From: Rhizobium sp. CF080
Lineage (GTDB): Bacteria; Pseudomonadota; Alphaproteobacteria; Rhizobiales; Rhizobiaceae
Direction of reading: 5' to 3'
DNA length: 64,000 bases
NCBI RefSeq assembly: GCF_000282095.2
Contig: NZ_AKKC02000002.1
Location: 434,001-498,000 of the forward strand
In this document: positions 17,258-26,376 of the stretch, piece after piece
Position numbering within the stretch: position 1 is the first letter of the stretch
How the letters are laid out: each line of letters opens with the position of its first letter
Position numbers and translations under genes: made by a program
The notes under the pieces: model-generated
The model's database searches: none
What the model was told of the DNA's origin: nothing
Seen by the model: the letters and a program-made list of their open reading frames with translations, nothing else

Positions 17258-18757
17258 TTAGTCCTTGGTTTTTTCCATCGAGTCGAGGGCCGCGGAAAGG
17301 CGCTTTTCCTCGTTGTAATAGCGGGCGCGATCCCAGAAATGCGGTTTCACGATGCCGGTCGACATATGCTTGCCAATCAGGCGGCCATTCGCATCCTCGC
17401 CATCGATCTCGTAGCGCATCAGGTCCTGGGTGACGATCACGTCGCCTTCCATGCCGACGACCTCGGTGATCTGGGTGATGCGGCGCGAACCGTCGCGCAG
17501 GCGGGCCGCCTGGATGATCACGTCAATCGAGCCGGTGATGATCTCGCGCACGGTCTTGGCCGGCAGCGAATAACCGCCCATGGCGATCATCGATTCCATA
17601 CGGCTCAGGCATTCGCGCGGCGTGTTGGCGTGGATCGTACCCATCGAGCCGTCGTGGCCAGTGTTCATCGCCTGCAGAAGGTCGAAGACTTCAGGTCCGC
17701 GCACTTCGCCGACGATGATGCGTTCGGGACGCATGCGCAGGCAGTTCTTGACGAGATCGCGCATGGTGATCTCGCCCTCGCCTTCGATGTTCGGCGGGCG
17801 GGTTTCGAGGCGCACCACATGCGGCTGCTGCAGTTGCAGCTCTGCGGTGTCCTCGCAGGTAATGACCCGCTCTTCCTTATCGATGTAATTGGTCAGGCAG
17901 TTCAGCAGCGTCGTCTTGCCGGAACCGGTACCGCCGGAAATGACGATGTTGCAGCGGACGCGGCCGATGATCTGCAAAAGGACGGCGCCTTCCGGGGTGA
18001 TCGCGCCGAACTTGACGAGCTGGTCGAGGTTCAGCTTGTCCTTCTTGAACTTGCGGATGGTGAGCGCCGGCCCGTCGATGGCGAGCGGCGGCGCGATGAC
18101 GTTGACACGCGAACCGTCCGGCAGGCGCGCGTCACAGATCGGCGAGGATTCGTCGACGCGGCGGCCGACCTGACTGACTATGCGCTGGCAGATCGACAGG
18201 AGCTGGGAATTGTCGCGGAAGCGGATCTCGGATTCGATCGTCTTGCCGGCGACTTCTATGAAAGTCTGTCCGGCACCGTTGACCATGATGTCGGAGATGT
18301 CGTCACGCGCCAGCAGCGGCTCCAGCGGACCATAACCCAGGACGTCGTTGCAGATGTCCTCGAGCAGTTCCTCCTGCTCGGAGATCGACATCGCGAAGTT
18401 CTTGATGGTGATGATATCGTTGACGATATCGCGGATTTCCTCGCGCGCGCTCTCGGCATCGAGCTTGGCGAGCTGGGACAGGTCGATCGTATCGATCAGG
18501 GCCGAGAAGACCTGGCTTTTGGTATCGTAGTAGAGCTCCGTGCGCGCCGGGCGCTTGCGGGCTGCCGATTGCGGCGCAAGCGGCGGCGGCGAAGAAATCT
18601 GCTGCCGCTGGGTAACGGGATCGCGCACCGGCTCGGCAAGGACTTCCGGGGCGGCGGACCGCGTCACGACAGGCGCAGCCGAAGCGGATGCAGCAGCCGG
18701 CGGCGGCGCTACGCTGCCGCTCTTCCCAAATCCCTCGTTTCCGCGTTTTCCAAACAT
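17258..18757 (-). CDS. cpaF: Tad pilus assembly ATPase CpaF/TadA
   Basis: A 499-residue secretion ATPase of the GspE/VirB11 superfamily. A proline/alanine-rich N-terminal linker of about 75 residues comes first, then the N-domain ([20 protein letters not shown]) and the RecA core. The Walker A is [14 protein letters not shown], the Asp box is [20 protein letters not shown], the Walker B-like segment is [14 protein letters not shown] and the His box is [17 protein letters not shown]. It powers both pilus extension and retraction in the Tad system. Confidence 0.95.
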   Translation of the reverse strand: MFGKRGNEGFGKSGSVAPPPAAASASAAPVVTRSAAPEVLAEPVRDPVTQRQQISSPPPLAPQSAARKRPARTELYYDTKSQVFSALIDTIDLSQLAKLDAESAREEIRDIVNDIITIKNFAMSISEQEELLEDICNDVLGYGPLEPLLARDDISDIMVNGAGQTFIEVAGKTIESEIRFRDNSQLLSICQRIVSQVGRRVDESSPICDARLPDGSRVNVIAPPLAIDGPALTIRKFKKDKLNLDQLVKFGAITPEGAVLLQIIGRVRCNIVISGGTGSGKTTLLNCLTNYIDKEERVITCEDTAELQLQQPHVVRLETRPPNIEGEGEITMRDLVKNCLRMRPERIIVGEVRGPEVFDLLQAMNTGHDGSMGTIHANTPRECLSRMESMIAMGGYSLPAKTVREIITGSIDVIIQAARLRDGSRRITQITEVVGMEGDVIVTQDLMRYEIDGEDANGRLIGKHMSTGIVKPHFWDRARYYNEEKRLSAALDSMEKTKD

Positions 18758-18772
18758 ACCGGTTTCCTGGTG

Positions 18773-20068
18773 TTATGCCTTCTTGCGCCCGAGCATGCCG
18801 AGCATCTTGCCAAGCCCGCCCTTCTTCACCTTCTTCATCGCGATGCGACCCGTGACGACATGGGCGATCTGCGAGAAGGTTTCGGCGGCGGGCGACTTCG
18901 CGTCGATTTCGGAAATCATGCGGCCGCTATTGGCAGCATTGCCGAACAGCTGCACATCGAAAGGCAGGATGGCGATCGGCTCGATCTCCAGCGGCTCGAT
19001 GAAATCGTTCGGGGCGATCTCCGGGCGCTTCGGCATGCCGACCTGGTTGAGGATCAGATGCGGCGCACGGTCGTTCGGCCGAAGCTTCTTCAACGCGTCG
19101 ATCATGTTCTTGGTGTTGCGCAGGTTGGCGAGATCGGGAACCGCGCAGATCACCACCTCATCGACCTCCGACAGAACTGCCCGCGTCCATTCCGTCCAGC
19201 CGTGCGGAACATCCAGGACTGCGACCGGAGCGCTGCGCTGCAGGAGCTCGATGATCGGCGTGAACGCGTTGCGATCGAAATCATAGGCGCGATCGAGCAG
19301 CGACGGGGCCGCAAGCAGCGAGAGATGCTCCGAGCACTTGGTGAGAAGCCGATCCAGGAAGACCTCGTCCAGACGTTCCGGCGCGAAGACGGCTTCCGCG
19401 ATGCCCTGTGCGGGGTCCTGATCGAAATCGATATTGGCCGTGCCGAAGGGCAGGTCGAGATCGGCGAGGATGGTTTCGGTCGAAAACAGGCTCGAAATAC
19501 CGAAGGCGCAGTTATGCGCGATGGTCGAGGCGCCGACCCCCCCCTTGGCGCCGATGAAGGCAATCGATTTGCCGAGCGGCTCCGCTTCGGGATCCACGAA
19601 GATCGCTGAGATCGACGCCAGCATGTCCGGCATCTGCACGGGACCGACGAGATATTCGGAAATGCCGTTGCGGATCAGCTCGCGATAGAGCGAGATATCG
19701 TTGTAACGGCCAACGACGATGACCCTGGTCGAAGGGTCGCACACTTCCGCAAGCGGCGTGAGCTCATCGAGCAGGTTCTTCGGCTCGGACTCGGTTTCCA
19801 GGATGATGAGGTTCGGGGTCGGGGTGGATGAGAACATGTTGGCGGCAGCACTGGTGCCGCCGATCGTCACCCGCAGGTTGACCTTGGCCATGCGGCGGTC
19901 GCGGGCCATGCGATCGACCACGCGCTGCATGGTCTCGCTCTCGCAGAAGGCATGGATCGAGATGCGCGGCAGCGGACGCAACGCATCGAAATCGCCCGGA
20001 CGGTCGGCGTCCTCGGCAAACCCTTCACCCTGGCCGGGAGTGCGGATTTCGTAGTTGATCGCGCTCAT
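18773..20068 (-). CDS. cpaE: Tad pilus localisation protein CpaE/TadZ
   Basis: A 431-residue protein with an N-terminal receiver-like domain (LIILETESEPKNLLDELTPL) and a ParA/MinD-type ATPase core. The deviant Walker A is AFIGAKGGVGASTIAHN; ILADLDLPFGTANIDFD follows in the Walker A-prime/B region. TadZ proteins gather at the pole and direct where the pilus machine assembles. It lies between cpaD and cpaF in the operon. Confidence 0.92.
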   Translation of the reverse strand: MSAINYEIRTPGQGEGFAEDADRPGDFDALRPLPRISIHAFCESETMQRVVDRMARDRRMAKVNLRVTIGGTSAAANMFSSTPTPNLIILETESEPKNLLDELTPLAEVCDPSTRVIVVGRYNDISLYRELIRNGISEYLVGPVQMPDMLASISAIFVDPEAEPLGKSIAFIGAKGGVGASTIAHNCAFGISSLFSTETILADLDLPFGTANIDFDQDPAQGIAEAVFAPERLDEVFLDRLLTKCSEHLSLLAAPSLLDRAYDFDRNAFTPIIELLQRSAPVAVLDVPHGWTEWTRAVLSEVDEVVICAVPDLANLRNTKNMIDALKKLRPNDRAPHLILNQVGMPKRPEIAPNDFIEPLEIEPIAILPFDVQLFGNAANSGRMISEIDAKSPAAETFSQIAHVVTGRIAMKKVKKGGLGKMLGMLGRKKA

Positions 20069-20089
20069 CGTGTTCTCCGGTTCACTGGC

Positions 20090-20809
20090 TTAGGGCGTCG
20101 TGGTGCCACTGGATTCCCCGCGGTAATCGCTGATGACCTTGGCGCGCTGCGCCGCATCGATCGGCGTGATGGCGCGCGGGGCGATGAGGTCCGTGGGGCT
20201 GGCGACCTGGGCTGCGAGATTGTTCTGGCTGGCACAGCCGAAATTGTACCAGTTCTTGTTCCCGAACGTGTTGTCCGACAGGTCCGCCGGCCACTCGCCG
20301 CACTGGCCGGTCATCGCCTTGGTCGTGACGTAGGAAAGCCGGATCGGCGCGGCATCGCCATTCGGCGAGGCAGCGTAGCTGCTCATCAGGATCCGCTGCG
20401 GCTTGATGCCGGAACGCGACAGTTCACGGCGGATATCGCCCGCCAGATGCTGGGCGGCACCGGAATTATACGAGCCGTAAGGCACCTGGATCTGGATCAC
20501 GCCGGCCGGCGAGGACATAAAGTTCTGCGCAAACCCCTTGACCGTATCCTTCATTCCGGTCGTCAGGCGGACATCGCCCGATGCGACCGGGATATCCAGC
20601 GTCGACTGGCCTTCCGCCAACACGATCGGATGTCGGGTGCGATAGTCGTCGGGGATGGAGCCGGTGGTAAGCTGGCTGTTGCCGCAGGCCGACAGGAGCA
20701 GGCCGGACACCACGAGCGCCAAGGCTATCTTGCTGCGACGGAACCTGGTCGTACCCTCGGTCATGGCATCCTGTCCTTCGGCGGAGAATTTCTGGGTTTC
20801 AATGTCCAT
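20090..20809 (-). CDS. cpaD: Tad pilus lipoprotein CpaD
   Basis: A 239-residue lipoprotein: the signal ends in the lipobox LLLSACGN after a basic RFRRSKIAL start. The domain has the family's IQVPYGSYNSG segment, an OmpA-like partial fold, and CGEWPADL near the end. It is thought to assist the CpaC secretin. The first ATG is annotated; an ATG 15 codons in would give a more usual signal length. Confidence 0.85.
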   Translation of the reverse strand: MDIETQKFSAEGQDAMTEGTTRFRRSKIALALVVSGLLLSACGNSQLTTGSIPDDYRTRHPIVLAEGQSTLDIPVASGDVRLTTGMKDTVKGFAQNFMSSPAGVIQIQVPYGSYNSGAAQHLAGDIRRELSRSGIKPQRILMSSYAASPNGDAAPIRLSYVTTKAMTGQCGEWPADLSDNTFGNKNWYNFGCASQNNLAAQVASPTDLIAPRAITPIDAAQRAKVISDYRGESSGTTTP

Positions 20810-20815
20810 GACCGC

Positions 20816-22357
20816 TCACTTGTAGATAAAGCCGACGGCGCCGTGATACTGGCCCGCCGCGACGGGTTCCTTGCGGCCGTAGATCTTGTTGACGCGGTTC
20901 AGGAAGAAGGTCGCGGCATCGTTTTCCGGATTGAAGTTGTCGTCAGGCCGGGCGATCTCGCTGCGCGCAACGGGACGGACCAGATAAGGCGTCGCGATGA
21001 TCACGAGTTCGGTTTCGTTGCGGACAAAGTCCTTGCTGCGGAAAAGCGTCCCGAACACCGGAACCTTCGAAATTCCCGGAAGGCCGGACATCGCCTGGCG
21101 GACATTGTCCTGCACCAGGCCGGCAATGACGATCGAGCCGCCGGAGGGCAGTTCGACCGTGGTCGAAGCCTCACGCTTGCGGATCGACATGTAGGTATTG
21201 CCGGGGATCCGCAGCGAAGCGCCGTTGCCCGTCACGGCCGACCCTTCGTAGGTCGGTTCCGACACGTTGGTTTCGATCACCAGGCTGATGCGTCCGGGCG
21301 ACAGGACCACCGGTTTGAAGTTGAGCTCAATGCCGTAATCGACCGTGTCGACCGACTGCGTCACGGTGCCCTGCTGGCCATCGACTTCCTGCTGTCCAGG
21401 CAGGCGGTATTCACCGCCCACATAAAATTTCGCTTGCTGGCCGGAAATGGCAGTCAGGCTGGGTTCGGCAAGCGTGCGCATGACGCCCGCCTGTTCCATG
21501 GCGTTCATGTAAGTCGAAAGACCGACATTGCCGATGTTGCCGGACATAACGCCTTGAGCAGCCAAGCCGACGGCATTTCCCAGATTGGCGGGATTGGCGA
21601 AGGAAATCGAGCCTTTAGGGCCTGTCACGGAACCGTTGAAACCGAGCTGCTTCAGCACCTGCCGGCTGACTTCCGCAACCGTGACCTTCAGCGTGACCTG
21701 GTCCTCGCCCTCGATCGTCAGGAGGTTGACGATCTGCGACTGCTGGCGGGTTTCGGCAAAGATATCCGCATCGCCGTTATTGCCCTGAGCCGTGATATTC
21801 CGGGTGGTCGCCTCACCGCCCTTGAGGAAGGCGGTGGTGAGCTTTTCGGCCTGCGCCGAATCCTGCGGCGTCCGGACGCTGCCGGACAGCACGATGTTGT
21901 CGGAGATGATCTCGACCTTGATATTCGAATCCGGCAGGAACCGGCGAAGGTTCTGCTCGAGGCCGGAAATATCGCGCTCGATTGCCACGTCGAGGCTGAC
22001 GATCTCCTCGCCGTTGGGTCCGAATACGAAGATATTGGTCTGGCCGACAGTCTTGCCGAAAAGATAGATACGGCGGGAGGTGCGCGTCACCGCGTCAGCC
22101 ATGGTCGGGTCGGCGACCAGAATGTCATGGGCATCGGAAGGCAAATCGACAACCAATGCCTTGTTGAGGCCGAGCTGCAGCCGTTTGCGTATGCCGGGGC
22201 CCCCGTCGGTGATACGAACGACGGTGTTTTCGGCCGCCAGTGCTTGAGCCGGTTCGAGGCTGATCGGGGCAATATCCAGCGAAACGCCGGAAAAGGCGAG
22301 GCAAAAAGCCATGCCTGCCGCTGCCGAGCTACGAATCTTGTGTTTCAGACTGTTCAC
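20816..22357 (-). CDS. cpaC: Tad pilus outer-membrane secretin CpaC/RcpA
   Basis: A 513-residue secretin. A signal peptide is followed by the pilus-assembly N-terminal domain (VVDLPSDAHDILVADPTMAD, then RIYLFGKTVGQTNIFVFG), a BON-like segment (VEIISDNIVLSGSVRTPQDS) and the C-terminal secretin domain ending in VPVFGTLFRSKDFVRNETEL. It forms the outer-membrane channel for the Flp pilus. The start is GTG, seven bases after GGAG and just after the cpaB stop; the frame is open further up but overlaps cpaB. Confidence 0.92.
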   Translation of the reverse strand: MNSLKHKIRSSAAAGMAFCLAFSGVSLDIAPISLEPAQALAAENTVVRITDGGPGIRKRLQLGLNKALVVDLPSDAHDILVADPTMADAVTRTSRRIYLFGKTVGQTNIFVFGPNGEEIVSLDVAIERDISGLEQNLRRFLPDSNIKVEIISDNIVLSGSVRTPQDSAQAEKLTTAFLKGGEATTRNITAQGNNGDADIFAETRQQSQIVNLLTIEGEDQVTLKVTVAEVSRQVLKQLGFNGSVTGPKGSISFANPANLGNAVGLAAQGVMSGNIGNVGLSTYMNAMEQAGVMRTLAEPSLTAISGQQAKFYVGGEYRLPGQQEVDGQQGTVTQSVDTVDYGIELNFKPVVLSPGRISLVIETNVSEPTYEGSAVTGNGASLRIPGNTYMSIRKREASTTVELPSGGSIVIAGLVQDNVRQAMSGLPGISKVPVFGTLFRSKDFVRNETELVIIATPYLVRPVARSEIARPDDNFNPENDAATFFLNRVNKIYGRKEPVAAGQYHGAVGFIYK

Positions 22358-22370
22358 TTGAACGCTCCGT

Positions 22371-23180
22371 TCATTTCGCCTGCACCGTCGCCGTGCTCTT
22401 GACGATCGCCCCCGATTTGATGACCTGGATATCCGCCTTGCCATCGCCCCCATGCAGCAAATAGTCCGGAGCCACCGTGTCGGCCTCCTGCGAATCCGCG
22501 ACCGAGCGCAGCGCAAGCGTCAGCCGCTGAGCCATCTGCTGGGCTACGGCAATGACCTTTGCCTGGTCCGGCGTCAGTTCCAGCGTCGCCGTCGTGCCGA
22601 CGACAGATTTCTTGCCGTCCTCGCTTTCCTGGACCTGCTGGTCGATCGCCAGGACGCGAACGTTGCTGAGGATGTTTTCGGTGATGTAGTTGCCGCTGTC
22701 CTTGTTCTCCCGCACCATGATGATGTCGACGCGATCATTCGGCAGCACGAAGCCGCCGGCGCCCGTGGCGACGGAGATTTCAGTGGCGACGGCCCGTTTT
22801 CCGGACGGCAGCAGCGAGGACATGATTCGGCTGGAGGAATCGGCGATCTTCTCGGCCCGCATCGGCTCGCCCTTGAACATCGGCATCCGGACCACGACGC
22901 CCTGAAGCTCGGTCATCGCGTTCGGCCGCGTCGAATCGGTGATGAACCCGTCGACGATGCCGCTCGACGGCCAGGACATCCACTGCATCGACTTGTCATT
23001 CAGGCGGCTGCCCACGGGCAGGTTCTCGGCCGAAACGAGCACCTTGACCGTCGGCTCCTTCTGGATGACGGTTTCCACCAGTTCGGGTGCCTTCGTGCCG
23101 GAAAGGCGCATGGCGAGCATGCCGGCAAGGCCCGCCGCCACCACGGCAACCGCGAGAATAATGATACGGGTGGGCTTCAT
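22371..23180 (-). CDS. cpaB: Tad pilus assembly protein CpaB/RcpC
   Basis: A 269-residue periplasmic protein with one N-terminal membrane helix (RIIILAVAVVAAGLAGMLAM). A SAF/antifreeze-like domain follows: VLVSAENLPVGSRLNDKSMQ and the conserved VATEISVATGAGGFVLPNDR with VDIIMVREN. RcpC-type proteins help gate or modify the pilus. The ATG used has AAGGA six bases upstream; two more upstream ATGs are less well placed. Confidence 0.9.
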   Translation of the reverse strand: MKPTRIIILAVAVVAAGLAGMLAMRLSGTKAPELVETVIQKEPTVKVLVSAENLPVGSRLNDKSMQWMSWPSSGIVDGFITDSTRPNAMTELQGVVVRMPMFKGEPMRAEKIADSSSRIMSSLLPSGKRAVATEISVATGAGGFVLPNDRVDIIMVRENKDSGNYITENILSNVRVLAIDQQVQESEDGKKSVVGTTATLELTPDQAKVIAVAQQMAQRLTLALRSVADSQEADTVAPDYLLHGGDGKADIQVIKSGAIVKSTATVQAK

Positions 23181-23292
23181 GGCCATTCCTTGAGGGAACA
23201 CTAATTCCCCCGAAGCATGGCCTCCAATGGTGTAATTATAGTTAATGAGAAGCTTACAATTCTGGTTAACGCGATCTTTCCATCGCGGACCT

Positions 23293-23817
23293 CTATTGAA
23301 GCGCCTTCATGGCCAACGAATATATCGGGGCCTGCTCGAAGGTCAGGAAGCCGGCAATCGCGATGGCGATACCGTAGGGGATCTTCTTGGCATTGACCAA
23401 GGATGCCGGCAGCGGAATGCCCATCGCCATGACCGATCCAGCCTGCGAGCGCAGAAGGAGGAAAACAAGGGTCACAGCGCCGCCGACATAACCGACGGTG
23501 ACCAGCAAGACGAGAAGCGAATGATTGAAGCCGAACCATATGGCAGTCGCGGTCAGGAGCTTCGCATCGCCGCCGCCCATGACATTCAAGGCGAATAACG
23601 CGAAGCATACGGCAAACACCAAGAGCGCAGCCAGGAGGTTCAGGCCGATCACCGGCCAAGGCAGCCCCGCAAACGGGGCCAGGCCCAGGAACGCAAGGAC
23701 CGCGATCACTGAAATGCGGTTGGGAATGGTCATCGTGAACAGGTCGCTGACCGCGGCAATGGCCAGCGCGAGCGGAAGTACCGTTAGAATTAGTATGGCG
23801 ATAGCCATATCAGCCAT
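23293..23817 (-). CDS. cpaA: Prepilin peptidase CpaA/TadV (A24 family)
   Basis: A 174-residue polytopic membrane protease with about five hydrophobic segments. The two catalytic aspartates are expected in AVSDLFTMTIPNRISV and NVMGGGDAKLLTATAIW, the GxGD-type signature. It cleaves the leader of the Flp pilin and the TadE-like pseudopilins. It lies between flp and cpaB; a hairpin separates it from flp. Confidence 0.92.
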   Translation of the reverse strand: MADMAIAILILTVLPLALAIAAVSDLFTMTIPNRISVIAVLAFLGLAPFAGLPWPVIGLNLLAALLVFAVCFALFALNVMGGGDAKLLTATAIWFGFNHSLLVLLVTVGYVGGAVTLVFLLLRSQAGSVMAMGIPLPASLVNAKKIPYGIAIAIAGFLTFEQAPIYSLAMKALQ

Positions 23818-23854
23818 GGTTCACCCGATCTCACAGCCGGTGCACTTAACAGAT

Positions 23855-23884
23855 TGCGAGAGCCGCCGATTGGCGACTCTCGCA
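23855..23884 (-). terminator. Hairpin between flp and cpaA
   Basis: TGCGAGAG and CTCTCGCA enclose an inner CGCC / GGCG stem, about 50 bases after the flp stop. There is no long U-run on the coding strand, so it may act as an attenuator or 3' end protector that keeps pilin mRNA above the downstream assembly genes. Confidence 0.55.
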
Positions 23885-23932
23885 TAAATCATAGAGCTGA
23901 GGCGATACGGCTGAGCTGCAGCCGCTGTAATA

Positions 23933-24121
23933 TCAGCACGAGGTAGCGCTGTTGCCGCAGCTGAGCTTCGTGGCGATGTTGGCAAACTGGTTGTTCAGCG
24001 AACCGCCGAGGGTCGTCGCGCCGGCGATCAGAGCAACAGAGATGAGGGCTGCGATGAGACCATACTCGATGGCGGTCGCACCAGACTCATCTTTCATAAA
24101 ACGAGCGAAAATCTTCGACAT
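23933..24121 (-). CDS. flp: Flp-type pilin
   Basis: A 62-residue prepilin: a short basic leader MSKIFARFMKDESG, with cleavage expected after Gly before ATAIEYGLIAALISVALIAG. The glutamate at mature position 5 and the following tyrosine are the Flp hallmarks. The tail SLNNQFANIATKL ends with a C-terminal pair of cysteines (SCGNSATSC) able to form a loop. It is the major fibre subunit, and first gene of the leftward operon. Confidence 0.95.
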   Translation of the reverse strand: MSKIFARFMKDESGATAIEYGLIAALISVALIAGATTLGGSLNNQFANIATKLSCGNSATSC

Positions 24122-24520
24122 GGAACTCTCCTAATCCACATTTGTTGTTCAGCACTTCCCGACAACTGTTTCCGTTGTTCGGATGACTGCAATCTACAGA
24201 CGGACGATTGCTATCGGCTTAAGGAACATCGTTACCCTCCCGTTAATGGAGGATTGCCGGTTGCGTGGTAAACGAAGGGGAAAGAAAAAAGGTGGCATTC
24301 GAGCGGCCGCTCACCCCTCTAAAAAACCCCTAATGTACGTTTTTTTTCATTGCGTTAATTGCCAGCAAGAAATCTGAAACTGACCCGACCAGCCGAAATC
24401 CCGACCAATCGGCAATGGTTAAGAGGAGATCAAAAACGCCCTCCTGTGCCGCTTAACCCTTCATTCACCAATCGCATCCATTCTTGGCGGACAACAAACC
24501 GCACCTAAAGGCCGCCTCCA
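24122..24520. promoter_or_regulatory. Divergent intergenic region of the pilus locus
   Basis: About 400 bp between flp (leftward) and the pilus N-domain gene (rightward), visibly richer in A+T than its surroundings, with runs such as AAAAAACCCC and GTTTTTTTTC near 24320-24350. No gene was recognised. Promoters for both arms should lie here, but no convincing -35/-10 pair was singled out. Confidence 0.5.
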
Positions 24521-24931
24521 ATGCTGTTCCGTAGCGTCATGGTTCGACTCGTCACCCTGTGCGGTGTCGTCTTCGCCGGTGCAGGGCAAGCGGCTGCGCA
24601 GGATAAACCGGATCTTCTTCGCGTATTCATGAATCACGCGCGCGTGCTGAAGCTCGACAGGCCGGTCAGCAAGGTCATCGTCGGCAATTCCAACGTTGCC
24701 GATGCCACCGTTGCCGATTCCACGACGATCGTCCTCACCGGCCGCAGTTTCGGCACGACCAATCTCGTGCTGCTGGACGCCGAGGGCAATGCGATCGCCG
24801 ACGAACGCATCCTTGTTTCCATCGACGAGGGGAACACGGTGCGCGTCTTCCGGCAAACGGAACGCTCCATCCTCTCCTGCACACCCAATTGCGAGCAGCA
24901 CGCCGAGTTCAAGAACACCGGTACGCCCTGA
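24521..24931 (+). CDS. Stand-alone pilus assembly N-terminal-domain protein
   Basis: A 136-residue exported protein. The signal peptide ends near GAGQAAAQ; the rest is one secretin N-terminal domain, with HARVLKLDRPVSKVIVGNSN, IVLTGRSFGTTNLVLLDAEG and VFRQTERSILSCTP. The same fold occurs at the start of CpaC, encoded on the opposite arm of the locus. Small single-domain versions are known in rhizobial tad loci. It may act in the periplasm with the secretin or pseudopilins; that role is inferred. Confidence 0.8.
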   Translation: MLFRSVMVRLVTLCGVVFAGAGQAAAQDKPDLLRVFMNHARVLKLDRPVSKVIVGNSNVADATVADSTTIVLTGRSFGTTNLVLLDAEGNAIADERILVSIDEGNTVRVFRQTERSILSCTPNCEQHAEFKNTGTP

Positions 24932-25031
24932 TCGGGGACAGATGGTTAAACTGCGGACGATCGCTGCAACGGAATCTCAATAATCCAACCGTACGATCGG
25001 CATGCTCAAACCGGGCTGTCGGACGGAAACC

Positions 25032-25670
25032 ATGTGCCAGGATCATGACGATACCAGAAGCGGTGCGCCAATACCTGTGAGAGGTAAAGGCGCATGGCGG
25101 CGGATCATCCGCTCCAAGGATGGAGCAGCCGCAATCGAATTCGCGCTGCTGGCCATTCCCTATTTCCTGATCGTCTTTGCGATCGTCGAAACCTTCATTG
25201 CCTATACGGGAGAACAGCTTGTCGCCAATGCCGTCGATACGATGGCGCGCAAGCTCAGGACCGGCAACATCACCTACGGGCTCAATCGCAGCACCGACAA
25301 GAACCAGACGGAATTCCGCCGCGCCTTCTGCGATGAAGTATCGATCCTGATCAAGTGCAGCGAGGACGAAATCACGACGCCGGATAAGCTTCAGCTCGAT
25401 GTGCGCTCGTTCGCCAGCTTTGCCCTCATTCCGACGACAATTCCGCGCTCGACGTCCGGCGGCGCTTTCGGGGAGCTCGATACGTCTTCCTTCGCCTATG
25501 CACCAGGCCCCGCGAAAAGCATCAACATGCTGCGCGCCTATTACCGCTGGGACGTCGTCACCGATCTGATCCGCCCTTATATCACCAACGTCCGGCCAGC
25601 GGACGGCGGGCGCCCGAGCTATTTCCTGATCGTCGAGACATCCGCCTTCCGAGTCGAGGACTATCCGTGA
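25032..25670 (+). CDS. tadE: TadE-like pseudopilin
   Basis: A 212-residue protein with a short cytoplasmic leader, then SKDGAAAIEFALLAIPYFLI, the TadE motif: cleavage is expected before AAIEF, with Glu at the conserved position and one membrane helix. The remaining 160 residues are periplasmic. CpaA is the likely processing peptidase. The start is uncertain; an ATG 10 codons upstream is open but has no ribosome site. The downstream gene starts in its stop codon. Confidence 0.82.
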   Translation: MCQDHDDTRSGAPIPVRGKGAWRRIIRSKDGAAAIEFALLAIPYFLIVFAIVETFIAYTGEQLVANAVDTMARKLRTGNITYGLNRSTDKNQTEFRRAFCDEVSILIKCSEDEITTPDKLQLDVRSFASFALIPTTIPRSTSGGAFGELDTSSFAYAPGPAKSINMLRAYYRWDVVTDLIRPYITNVRPADGGRPSYFLIVETSAFRVEDYP

Positions 25671-26263
25671 TGGAAGACCAAAAGCCTCAGCCACAGAAGC
25701 GATATCGCGGCCTGCTGATCCGCCTCAAGCAGTTCGCGACCGACAGGCGCGGCGTCGGCGCGGTGGAGTTCGCGCTGATCGCGCCGCTGCTTCTCAGCCT
25801 CTATATCACGTCCTTCGAGATCACCATCGGCCTCAGCGTTTCCAAGCGGGTGACGCGCAGCGCCAGCACGATCGCCGATCTCGTGACCCGGGAAACGAGC
25901 GTCGACAAGACGATGCTGACAACGATGAAGGACGTCACCGCAAGTCTCTTTGCGCCTTACACGCCCGATACGCTCAACATCAAGGTCACCGGGGTGACAC
26001 TCGATGCCACTGGCAATCCGACCGTCGCCTGGTCATGGGACCAGGATAGCGGCAGGCCCTATGTTGTTGGTTCGGCGGTCCAGGTGCCGTCCGATATGCG
26101 CACCGCCAATTCATTTCTTGTCCGGGCCGAAGTCTCGGTCCACCATGAGCTCCTGATGTTCATGCCCGGTCTTTTGCCGAACAGCGTCCAGGACCTCACC
26201 ATTGCGCGGGAATATTTCTACCGCCAGCGCCTCGGAAACAACGTCAGCTGCACCAATTGCTGA
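25670..26263 (+). CDS. TadE/TadF-like pseudopilin
   Basis: A 197-residue protein starting in the TGATG overlap with the previous gene. After a basic leader comes DRRGVGAVEFALIAPLLLSL, the same pseudopilin cleavage and helix pattern, with Glu at the conserved place. A periplasmic domain of about 150 residues follows (RSASTIADLVTRETSVDKTM and VTGVTLDATGNPTVAW) and a CTNC end. No large TadG (von Willebrand-type) gene follows, so this may replace it or TadG lies elsewhere. Confidence 0.8.
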   Translation: MEDQKPQPQKRYRGLLIRLKQFATDRRGVGAVEFALIAPLLLSLYITSFEITIGLSVSKRVTRSASTIADLVTRETSVDKTMLTTMKDVTASLFAPYTPDTLNIKVTGVTLDATGNPTVAWSWDQDSGRPYVVGSAVQVPSDMRTANSFLVRAEVSVHHELLMFMPGLLPNSVQDLTIAREYFYRQRLGNNVSCTNC

Positions 26264-26376
26264 GGCGCACTGGACGTTATCCCCTTTGCTAATGCATGCC
26301 CACGGCTATATGAATCCCGATTCGAGCCGGCTAAGAGAACTGCCGGGCGGACGATATTCAAACTTCCGGGTGACCG

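Noticed and set aside
19952..22402. Very long rightward open frame (over 800 codons) opposite the cpa genes
   Set aside because: It is the antisense shadow of cpaB-cpaD, with no domain, no ribosome site and the repetitive composition typical of GC-rich antisense frames.
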